This document shows positions 1 to 10,900 of a DNA stretch of 64,000 bases, one piece after another. The stretch is taken from contig NMRB01000225.1 of NCBI GenBank assembly GCA_002633025.1, positions 209,587 to 273,586 on the forward strand, written 5' to 3'. Under the pieces are notes generated by a model that was not told the origin of the DNA, searched no databases, and worked only from the letters and a program-made list of their open reading frames with translations. Made by a program: the position numbers and the translations under genes. This DNA comes from Notospermus geniculatus (lineage: Eukaryota > Nemertea > Pilidiophora > Heteronemertea > Lineidae). Position 1 is the first letter of the stretch. Every line of letters begins with the position of its first letter.

Positions 1-595
1 GGACGGTATGCACAATCGAGGGACCGTGATGTCACTTTTTTCAGTTGTTGTTGTTGTCAATACACTGATACATGCGTCTGCTTCCTCCACCCTGGCCTAG
101 CATGGCATCGGCCTATGCACAAGTGATGTACAGGCGATGTACAGAAAATGTAGGCAAGTATACAAATGCAGTAGTAATGAACCAAATTCAAACCAATATT
201 TTTACTATTTCCCCTTAAACTGTACTCTTGACCCTAAAACATCTTATCAGAGAACTTTAAAAAGAATAGTTTCGTACCTCATTTAACTTCAGCAACTCCA
301 TTATTTTCTTAGCAAAGTGTTTTTTATGGGAACAAAATTGGGTGTTTTTGTTCTGCACCCTGGCAGTGCCCGGCGAAACTCAGTCAACAGTGACACAGTG
401 ACCGGCAGATTCAACTTGGAATGTTGGGAACAGATTCTTTTGGCTCATATCTTGACAGGTTGGACAGTTTTACCCAACACAGTGCCAGTGTTAGAAGGAC
501 GCCCCGAAGGTAAACATGCCAAGGAAGCATGGGCAGGGTAGATGGCAAAAATGGATGCTGATGACATCACGGTCCCTCGATTGTGCATACCGTCC
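1..595. mobile_element. Short element with 34-bp perfect terminal inverted repeats
   Basis: Bases 1-34 are the exact reverse complement of 562-595 (GGACGGTATGCACAATCGAG at the left end). The interior has no transposase. It is a non-autonomous DNA transposon or MITE of about 595 bp, possibly cut by the window edge. Confidence 0.8.
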
Positions 596-1880
596 CTCGA
601 TTGAGAGACAGTCTCTAGATTGAAGCTTGGTCCCGAACCTGGGGACTTACAACAAAAAAACTAATTTGTCCCCAAGGTCTAACAAAGCACACACTACGAG
701 TAGAAGCAGCCCACATCAACAGTACTGTTCTCACCATTTGTCATTATTGAATGCATTCATGAGGTTACCCACTTGAGATTCCAACCACCTCATTAAAATC
801 TCAAATATTCAATAAGGGTTGATGGTGTAGCTGTTTGCCTTATTGCAATACAAGATGAGTATTAATTTACAGTGACAATATTATTTTTAAAAAGAACGAG
901 ATACGCAATGTTCTTACCTTAGCGGAGATTCTAGAGTATTATTCTCAGTTAAAACCAATGTAGAAGCCATCATTCTGACATTGTTTAAAGGTCACTGAAA
1001 TACAGAGATGAACGATCAAAATTTTCAAGACATCGTATTGGCTGCTGAATCTTGACTGACGATTTTGATTATTTTTATTTTTAAGTCATTATTCTTGCAT
1101 TTAAAAAGAAAAAGGAATGTTAATTGATTCCAATTTGGCGACTTTATGCTCCGATTCGGTCCAATCCGGTATTCTTACGAACCCGCCTGTGTGTAGCCTA
1201 CATTAGGCCACGAGAATGAAAGTTCCTGGTTTGCTTAGGGCTACCGGTAGGGCCTAGGCCTAGTCTATAGTTATGTAGGCCTACATGTAGGCCTACCATA
1301 AATTGCGGACCATGTTTAGGCCTACATACATGGTGTCAATTCCGTCCGAGTTGGCTAGCCCACCAAAATTGCCCTTGGCCTTGCCATTGCTTGCAAGGGG
1401 AAGCCTTGGCAAGCCAAGAAGGAACGAGGCCGGCTACACTTGTCTTACAAAACATGTCTTACTTCTTAGCATGAGGGAAGTTAGGCCTGGAGCTGGAGAG
1501 GTCTTAGGCCTAGGCCTATGTCAGTAGGCCCTAGGCTAGCTACATGACAGTCAACGGTCCATCAATGCATAGGCCTACATGTATGGCTCAACCAGGCCTA
1601 CCTGCACTAGCCTAGGGCGTATGTTTTACGTGTGTACTGTACTGTCAGATGCATCTGCATGCATGTGTGCAGTGGATCTGGATGGAGTGCAGCAGTGCAG
1701 TGCACCCTCCCTTCCCGTTTTTGCTGCCGTCTACGCAACGGGAATTAGCAAACACTACCAATTTAGGCTTCGGCCTGGCTAAGACAACGATTTTCTGTGT
1801 GAACTAAGGCATCATCAAGTTTGATTTACCCATAAATCCCTCGTTTTATAGGTTTTCAGTTAAAATTGACATGAGACGCC
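596..1880. other. Intergenic stretch rich in TAGGCCTA palindromes
   Basis: No gene is seen. Many copies of TAGGCCTA/GTAGGCCTAC and ACATGTAGGCCTAC occur between 1190 and 1620. The short open frames here lack coding character. Confidence 0.5.
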
Positions 1881-1929
1881 ATGATGATGTCAAGTTCGTT
1901 CCATTATTCGAGTTCCCAAGAAGAGGCAG

Positions 1930-2315
1930 ACATTTGCACATGCGCGACGCGAGTCACTAAACCGGAACTCGACTTCCTTTGTAGGCGCATGCGCAATCAA
2001 CTAAAACTTTTGCGCACGCGCATTCTCGAGTTACCAAGGCTTAGTTCGTTTTTTTACTCGAGTAGATAGGCAAATAATAGCCTATTCTATCAATAGGCTA
2101 TTTCAAAAGTAGGCTAAAAATAGCCTAATAGGCGAAGAATAGCCCATTTTATTTTATTACTGCGCATGCGCACTTATGTGTTATTTTTGCGCATGCGCAC
2201 TCGAGGTCTAGTTCGTTTTTTAACTCGAGTTTCTGCCGGAACGCTCTAGTGCGCAAGCGTAAGTTCTTTTACTCGACTTCATAACCGGAAAATTATTTGC
2301 CGCACTGCGCATGCT
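1930..2315. promoter_or_regulatory. Cluster of NRF1-type GCGCATGCGC palindromes
   Basis: Perfect GCGCATGCGC occurs at 1985-1994, 2162-2171 and 2189-2198, with partial copies near 1938 and 2307. This is the consensus core for NRF1 in animals and often marks promoters, but a repeat origin is possible. Short repeated CTCGAG and TTCGTTTTTTTACTCGAG-like blocks are interspersed. Confidence 0.4.
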
Positions 2316-2319
2316 TACT

Positions 2320-3660
2320 CAAGTGACTCGGGTTACACGTCAGAAAAGGATTTGCACGCGCATCGAAACTCTGATGTTTATCGCACAGCGCCATATTGGC
2401 CCGGGACTTCCTAATCCACGTGCGTTTGTTTACTATAGTCAGTAAAACTTTGTGGAATTCACTTCAAATCAAATAACTTCACATCTACAATAAATAAAAT
2501 TATCCCACCGATATAATGTACAAAGAACCCAATAAATACTTGAAAAAGTATCAGCATTGGTCTGCACTATATCAAGTGTCGAAGACGATTCACTCACTTG
2601 CGGCGTAGGTTGAGTCGTTGTTGTCGTTAGTGAGTGGAAGTTCTCGATTCAATTCCAATTACCCCGCAAAAGCTAGACGGTTTTTGTCTTCGGCGGTGGA
2701 AAAAAATTCGGCACCACCTCCGGCGGCCCGTGGGATGCTAGCCTTCCTTGGTCTACTCCTGGGGGGTCCTTGTGGGGTCACTGAGGCTATCTGACTAGAC
2801 ATAGATGTCAAGTTGTAAACTTCGGTAGTCCGGACCGGATCAACCGTTGGAATTTGATTTAGGCTAGTTGGCGGTGTGCCGCCACCGCCGATGGGATATA
2901 ATGATCCCCTGCCAATTTTCTCACCCGAGTAGCAGTAGGCTGGGCAACTCACATCGTCTCAAACCAGGATGTTAAAGATATTTCCTCCACTATAGTTGTG
3001 TACCAAATTTTTGCGCCCCATGTTTGCATGAGTGACGTGACGTACCGGTAGTGCATTGAACATGTGCTGATGCATCGCGACGTCATGATGCCATAAACAT
3101 AGTCCGCAATTTATGGTACATATTAACTACCGGTATAGGCATACTGGTACCGGTAGACCTAGGCCTATATCTTTTCTACTGGAAGTAGGCAATAGAGTGT
3201 TGTTGTCGGTTAAAAGTGGGTAACCCGTTAATGTACCGGTACCGTATGGTTTCACTCATCCCAGTGGAGGTACCGGTATACCGGTAACGGTAACTGGTGT
3301 GGTAAGGTGGGACAGTAACAGCAAGTCCACAGAAGCGTTTTTTTCATTCTAGAATAAAAAATATTGATTTATTTCCATAAATTAAACACGGTACATCAGT
3401 CAGCCAAAAGGCTTTTATAAATGAAGTTCCGGTTATAACTTGTTCAATTATGCTCAGTAATATACCAGTAGGCCTACCTGTAGGATATTCGTAGGCCTAC
3501 ATTTGTATTTACAAAATGAGATCAGCCCAGAGAAGAAACTTAAGATGGATAGTCCTCGATTTAAATGGGCACAATTGCTGATCTCCTTTTGCACCTCAGT
3601 GAACATCGAGGCATTTTTCTTTACAATAATGTGGGAAGAGAAGAATATGTTGGAGAAGTC
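2320..3660. other. Stretch with no confident gene
   Basis: A minus-strand frame at 2659-2952 is open (IPTVDPVRTTEVYNLTSMSS, PRSRPRKASIPRAAGGG) but starts without ATG and has no recognised domain. It might be an exon. The stretch otherwise holds TACCGGTA palindromes and AT-rich sequence. Confidence 0.35.
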
Positions 3661-3667
3661 ATAAATA

Positions 3668-4080
3668 GGGAGGTTTCGCAAATCTGACGAAAATCGAAGT
3701 ACCGGTACGAAATATGAAATTCAATTTCATTTCCAGGACCTAGTATATCTGGAGATGGTTGGTATGGTACCGGTACCGTACCACAAATGTCCTTCCTGCC
3801 AGTGCGTCTTTTAGCATGTCATGTATGACCGAAAGAGTTATGGTGCATCTTTAATTTTTAAATTTCCACTTCGTATTCTACGAAGTAGAAACAAAAGATA
3901 AATTTCAAAGTTTTTCGTACCTCTCTCAGTCTAATGTGATGCCTAAAAGACACTCTTGCAGCAGGTGATATTTTTGGTACCAGCCATTTCCTGAAATATA
4001 TTACGTCATGGAAATGAAATCCAATTTCGTATTTCGTACTTTGCTTTTCATCAAATTTGCGAAACCTCCCTAATAATGAT
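3668..4080. mobile_element. Fold-back MITE, GGGAGGTTTCGCAAAT ends, copy 1
   Basis: Left end GGGAGGTTTCGCAAAT and right end ATTTGCGAAACCTCCC, flanked by TA on both sides. The two arms pair imperfectly over most of their length. A second copy lies at 23986-24370. Confidence 0.75.
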
Positions 4081-4687
4081 GTTATCTGCAAATTCTATGC
4101 ACAATATATTTACAATTATAGGCCTATGGTACAGTATTACAACACCGTACTAAAACTAAAATGCATTTCAAATTGATCACATTTGCATGAGCATGTAGCC
4201 CACATAGAGATTAATTTCACTGGATATCCTAGGGGAACTCCTGACAAAATATATACCCAGGCCGTTCAATTACATCGTGGTCCGGACCCATAGGCCGTAG
4301 AAGGCCTAGCAAATTTTATGTGTACCCAAAATGTAACTGGACGGTATCATAAATCCCTGATCACTTGTACCAGTACTGTACAATAACAGTGTAGATATAT
4401 GCCCTATGTACATTATATAAATCGATCTAAAGGAATCACCACTTCCTTCTGCTGCTATATCTGTGACGAAACAGGACTAGCAGGGCCAAAATACAATGTT
4501 TCAAAAACACATTTTTCAAATTTCAGAGGGATTGTTAGGCGCTGTCCATCATTTTCACGAGTGTACAGACCATACTCTTTTCAGCAACCCCCTACAATCG
4601 AATTTGAGTCAGCCATTGTTATAATCTCAGCGTACGTGAAAATGATGAAAATGATGGACGACCCCTAAAGATTGGTGAAAGGACATT

Positions 4688-4910
4688 TTAAATAACTGAT
4701 TCTGCATCATCCTCCCCTCCACTAACTCCAACGACAGTTGTTTCTGGAGGTCTCAGAGTTGGACCATTTCTTGACGTTTTCACCCTCTTTTGACGTCTGG
4801 GCGGTGGGGATGGTTCCAATGGTAATATTCTTATCTCTCCGTCATCTGTCATCTCGGCTATTGAACGGACTTGGAGTGATTCTCGTCTGGAGTCTCGACG
4901 ACTAAATTGG
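4688..4910 (-). CDS. ANO: Anoctamin exon 24: terminal coding exon
   Basis: The acceptor TATTTGTAG is followed by C, which completes the codon left by exon 23, then 73 sense codons and TAA. It encodes QFSRRDSRRESLQVRSIAEM, then DDGEIRILPLEPSPPPRRQK and a Ser/Glu-rich end (AESVI). Only this frame is open at the acceptor. No close polyadenylation signal was found below it. Confidence 0.65.
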
Positions 4911-7900
4911 CTACAAATAATGGAAAGAAATTAATATCAAATTGAGAATATGACAGTACCGATATTTGAAATCTCATATGTATTGTTAATACCAGTAGGC
5001 CTACTCTTCTAATATTGTTCAGTATTGTGAAAAGGGTTGCAATTTTATCACAAATCTGTTTTGAGGAATCAAAAACTTTCTTAGCATTTGTTAAAGGAAT
5101 ATATATGAGCAGAACATCTACGATTTTGTCTCCTCAGGAATTGAATTGCATGAGTCCTCGTCTTTGTATTCGGATTGATGTGCAATTTAATGACATTTTC
5201 TGTTACAGTATGTAGGCTAGTACAGCTTGTCAGTTATTGTTATAGTAAATTAATAGTAAATTAAGTTTCAGCTCGATCCATCCAGTCAGTATTAAACCCA
5301 CTCCCTTCACCACAAGAAAAGCATCGCAGACCAGCAAGCTTACTGTCTGTCAAGCCAAAAGTGATTCTACTGAACTATACACCATCTTGAAATATGCCTC
5401 AATCACTTTGCCTTTGACTCGACTACTCCACTCTCCGTGGAGTATCGTTTGAAGGCAAAATGATAACTGAGGCCATCATATTTCAAGTTAACAAGACAGC
5501 TGGATAAAACAGGTTTGAAAGGTGCGAAGCTAAGCTATAGGTATACCCTCAGCAAAGGAATGAAGAAAACACAAGTTTGAGACAGCTTCAGGGAAACTGT
5601 AAACGTGAAACTTTTAGAACCAGAGAAAGCCAATGCTAGAAAGGAAGGACTCATCTCATAACGAAACACATCGAAGTTCAAAAGCCCTCATGTGTTTGCT
5701 TTTATGAGATGATCCAGAGCATCCAAAGACTTTTTCTTGAGTCTAAAGGCTCTGTTAGACAGAAGATCAATGCTGCACATGCAGAAGACTAGAAGCACTA
5801 CCTTTAATGCAAAATAAAGCAATGCAACAGATCAGAATGGCAAAGCATCAGACTTTTCAGTTTCATCCACGTTCAGCGTTTCAAGACGGAAATGTGCCCA
5901 AAAGAAGGACTCCCCAACGCCATGCTCAAGGTCACTTTGCCACAAGGGTGTCAACGGCACTGCACATCCTTCAGGGGCTATATCACCGACATTGCTTGAC
6001 GAATATAGGTCATCGGAACTTGGGGGTGAGCAGAGAATAGGCAAGGGAGAGCGGGGGCTGTAGGGTGATGGTGTGGTATCGCTGTGGTCTGTACAGGAAA
6101 AGCATGAAAAATAAAATTGAACTTTAGTATGTTGTGTGCTGAATTACTGCGGATATTTTGAGCTTGCTGGAGACTTTTTGGTCTCACCACCTCGAGTTCC
6201 ATGTTAGTCTACATGATTAAAGGGCCACGATATTTCCACTTTTTGCTGACAGCCGGCGCCAACGGTGGTGATTGCATCATTCTCCATGTCAGTTCGGGAT
6301 AAGTCTTTATTTACAAACGTTTCTAAACTTAGACACTTTTACACTGTTTTATGGGTTCTTGGCCGATAAAAACCTGAATTTCTTGAAAACGCAGCCGGCG
6401 TTCTGAAAACGCAGCCGTGGAATTAAAGAGGACATACAGGGCCACCTATCCATTGGGTCAGACCCGTTCCGATTTGATGCTTTCATAGTCCGATTGAGCA
6501 TTTTTTGTTAAGGTGTCTGAATTTACACACCTTGAGAGTTTCTAAATTTTCACTCGGAGTCTAAATTCGGACTCTGTGAGTGTCTAAATTTAGAAACGTT
6601 TGTAAATAAAGCCTTATCCCGAACTGTGATGTAGTTTTACCTTTCGCCCCAGTGTTGGAGAATGTATGATTACAATACAATGTATAGGCCTACGTGGATA
6701 CCCAATGAACGAGCTACGTGGGGTGAGGTCGAAAAGTGGTAGTTTAACAACATTGACAATAGAGGTCTCCCTTAGCACGGGTATGTTTTGCACATAAGGA
6801 TACAGTTCCCCTTTAAACATTTGATTACTCTCTGATGTAAGTGACTTGTTTGTCGAATTATTGGAACAGAGCAGCTAGAAATGTACAGATTATGATGTTT
6901 CTTGGAATCTATTCTCTCACAACATTCTGAATGAAAACTTCAAAATAAGGTCTGGACAACATCAAAAGCAAATGGAGGAGATTCCGATATGTGCATTGTC
7001 AAACTGAAATTGTTCAACAACAAGATGACCCATACAGTTTAACTATGGTTATGACGGTTGTAGGGAGGCAGGGTTGTTTTTAGCAATTCCCCATGCTGCT
7101 GGTGATGCACCAACAAATGAAAACAAAACAGTCGAAAATACAACCTAACGGTATAAGAAAATGTAAAAAAAATGCATGCGTATTTGACTGGGAGAGCAAT
7201 AAACAAGAACAAGCCAATTAAGACTGTACATAAAAATATCCTCAAAACGTTCAAAAAATTGATATCTGAACGAATTCCATAGTCATAATTTCAAGGTAAG
7301 ACAAAAAACATTGAATTTGGAAATAACAGAAACAATGTTTCAAAAACTTTGTACATGCTCTGTGCAATAGTCACCTAGCTCTAATTCTGCTTCAAAGTTG
7401 GATATTTCTGACAAAGTCACAGACATGCTTTCTGTAAGAGAAGGTGTACCAGTACTAAACCATTAACAACTAGCAAAAGCAGAATATCGTGCACCAGCAG
7501 GTGGAATGCAAATATTGACAACAATAGTTTAAAGGGGCAACCCAAAATACTCCAGATATTGTGAAATTCATAAAGTGTTTAGGAGGCTAGCAAAGTAGGA
7601 CAGCAAAGTGAACTAGCGCGCACTACATGTATACACATTACCATCACACCCATCATGCATACCCATTTACCATTTTGTGTAAAGCTACCCAAGCTAACAT
7701 TGTTATAGAAGTTAAAAGTTACCAGCAGATATCAGACTAAGTTCATGAAGTAGGATTCAGTTTCTACAAAAGCTGGATTGTCATTGCATAAACAGTAACT
7801 AGACAACCTGCGAGGGGTGAACTCATTATTGTGAAAGTCCTCGCTGTCCTCGGACAATTCCAATGACTCTTTTGGACCACCAGCAACTGAATTCTTACTC

Positions 7901-10900
7901 CGTGGAGTCTGGGGACTTCCCTTTGGAATTCCTAATTGAAAAGAGTACATATTTGTTGCGAACTCGATAAAGCAAAAGAAACTAACGTAAAGTCATGGAA
8001 ACAACCTAGAGGAAAGGTCCAATTCTTTCACATTCATGAGACACTTGATTCATAACGCTCAAGACAGTTAACATAGAAAAGAATCACCCCAAAAGTAAGC
8101 TTACTTATTGCAAGGTACAGAAGAAACCGGGCACCTAGTATTTCAAAGGAACTTATCCAAACTACAGGTTCAACAGGATGTTTTGTTGTTACTCTGTACT
8201 TAACCTTGTATGAAATAAACAGATCAAGGGCAACTAGAAAGAAGAATGGCAGATGACATACCTTCTTCTGCTCCTTTTGATTTCTTTCTTTGCCTTTGTT
8301 TTTCACGCTTATCTTTACCACTTGGAGCGTCAGGAGTGCGAAGACTGAAGAAAATTAAAGGCAAGTGGAAGAATTATGGATGAAGAAAGGCAACCTCATG
8401 ATCTTGGGCATTTGGATAAGAAATGTTGTTGTTGGTTTGCGGGATGATCCAACTTGCACCAGTGACCAACATAGGCATAGTCCGAATTGGTCCTGCATTG
8501 AACAATCTGAAAATTCATACCTTGTTTCATTGATAACATTGACATTTGCTTCAAGGTTGTTCGTTTTGGCTGCTTCATCCCGACTTGAAGTTCTGCTGCG
8601 TCTTCGAAGACCGCTATCAGGATGTGGAGTTTTCGCATCAGTGCTGCCTTTTCGGGCAAATTTTCTAAAAACAAATAACAATGTTTCTCACAAAGATCTG
8701 CCAAGCACAAACCACCATCATTCTTTTGTTCCATTACAAAAGCCAAATTTACCTAAAATAGACAAGAGCAAATTGCAGCAGATCAGATTGAGCCAATCAG
8801 AATGCTTGTTACAAACCTGAGAGGACCCAAATCTTCACTGTCACCACTCTCCAATATTCTGGCCACTTGGTATTTTTCCTGCAAAAGAAGACTTGAGAAT
8901 TAAAATGACAGTAGGCCTAGTAAATAATGAAGAACCGAAAAAAATCTTATCGAGGGGAAATTACATGGTTGAAATGGATTGTTAGAAATCAAGTATCTCT
9001 GATTTATGGACTCCACAATCAAGTTTACAACACTGAATGCGCATCAAACTGCAATTATAGCAAGTCAATTTTCTTTTACAATAATTTAAGGAGCATGTAA
9101 AGGTTGAAATCTGGATCAACATCACCTTTTTTGACTATTAATTTCCTACCAGTAAGTACCGACAATGATGTTGACAAAAAACTGCTGCATGTACCCACAT
9201 TGTGTACGCCCTACCTGAATGAAGCCTCTCCAAGCCGAAAACCAGCCAAACCCAAAATGATAATCGAATCATGTTTTGTTAGGAAAATGTGACCAGTGGA
9301 TGACAAAATCCCTATAATACTTAAACCAAAAGATCGAATCTCCCAAAATTGAAGAAGTCTCTGTAAGTCCATCACCAACCCTTTATAAAGTACCCGTAGA
9401 TAAGCTCGCTTATCTAGTTTTGATGTACTGCTATCCAGAACTATGCGAAGAGGCTTTACGTCAGAGAAAGTGCTTCCCAAGCATCTACCAAAGCCCTTTC
9501 TACAGACTCACCCTCCGCATTTCCAACGCAATGCTCTCGGGTACATCAGGTATGCACGCAGCAAAGAAAAGCTTGATTCCAAACACAACGTGCTGTTCAC
9601 ACAGCGAACACAAAGACAACAACATGGAAGGAAAAACACAAAAGAAATAACGTAGGATGCGAGGTCATTGAAGGTGATGGGTTAAGGTTGTGACAGGAGG
9701 TCAAGGTCATCTGATTTCAAGGTCATCTGGAATCAAGGTCATTTTACTTATGTAACAAGTTATATGAGGTCAGTTAGCTTGGATTAGTGAAAGAGTTTGT
9801 GACTGCAAGATTAAAAGGAGCAAAATGCAAAATGAACTGCATTCTGTTTCAAAGTAAAATCATCAAATCATTCAAAAAAAACTGAATATGAAACATTTTT
9901 GAAATTTTTGATGTAAACCACCTAAAACTGCAGGCCATTTAGTTTTCTACGTTTTGCCACAGCAAATTCAAGAAATTGGGGAGCGACGAAATAACAAATT
10001 AAGTGAAGTTTCAAATTCCCTTTCTGCTGATCAGCGACATTGCTGTGAATTTTCCGGCAAACTAATGGCTACAAAGATTTGTGGGTTTACAGTTTCAAAA
10101 GGGGCTGGGCAGAAATGAAGGGTTGTTACAAGTTCGGCATAACTCTTAAACTACTGCTTCGATTTGCCTGAAACTTGCATAGATGATGCTTGGTACTGAG
10201 TGATTAACAACTATGATGACACAAAAACAATTGCATTGCTCTTTACTAATTAAATTAGGGAGACAATGCCAGATTTTGGAGGCCTAGAAAGACGAGAAAT
10301 AGTCATTATTTCACCGCAGAATTTCACCTGGGCCTGTGTCATGTAAAATGCTAACAAGTTTGTGTGACGTCTGTTAATTATTTTAATTATTTTCTACAAG
10401 AAAATGGTATTTTACATTTTTGGTTGACATGGCCAACACTGCAAGTTGAGCAAGGTTTACAAAGCCATTCAAGCAGTCAGAAACTGACCACAGGCCTGGG
10501 AATTGGTGATGTCACCCAAAATGACCCATTGAAAATGCACACTTCAATTCCAACCAAAAGGTAATTCATGTGAAATCAAGTTTGATTGAGTCAATTCCCG
10601 GTGAATTGTGAGTGGTTTCAGGCCTGTGGTCAGTTTTCACATTGGTTAGAAGGGCTTTGTATAAGCTTGCTGAACTTGCAGAGGTTAGGCATTTGAATCA
10701 AAAATCTAAAATACATTTTTTTGTAGAAAAGGATTAAAACAATTAACTCTATCACACAACATTGTTAGCATTTTACGTGACATAGGCCCAGGTGAAATTC
10801 TGCGGTGAAATAATGAGTATTCCTTGTCTTTCTGGGCCTCTGAAATCTGGCATTGTCTCCCTAATTAGTAATGAGCAATGCAATTATTTTTGTGTCATCA

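Larger units (their letters stand above)
4911..7731. other. Last anoctamin intron region, with repeats
   Basis: Between exons 23 and 24. It holds an inverted repeat at about 5387-5488 (CTTGAAATATG / CATATTTCAAG arms) and the nested elements at 6220-6818. A possible extra exon at about 5984-6092 (strong acceptor TTTTCCTGTACAG, frame HSDTTPSPYSPRSPLPI) does not fit the phases of exons 23 and 24. Confidence 0.4.

Noticed and set aside
2659-2952. 97-codon minus-strand frame
   Set aside because: No ATG start, no recognised domain, and no convincing neighbouring exon; kept only as a possible exon in the stretch note.
5984-6092. Extra anoctamin tail exon with acceptor TTTTCCTGTACAG
   Set aside because: The coding-looking frame needs an upstream exon ending after one base, while exon 23 ends after two and exon 24 needs two. 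No consistent chain was found.
8365-8820. 151-codon plus-strand open frame
   Set aside because: It is the antisense of anoctamin exon 21 and neighbouring intron; the minus strand has splice signals and matching phase.
9211-9300. Fourth TM10-like exon (HDSIIILGLAGFRLGEASF)
   Set aside because: It starts with a similar His and hydrophobic run and has a GTAGGG donor, but no acceptor AG precedes it and the IPD motif is missing.
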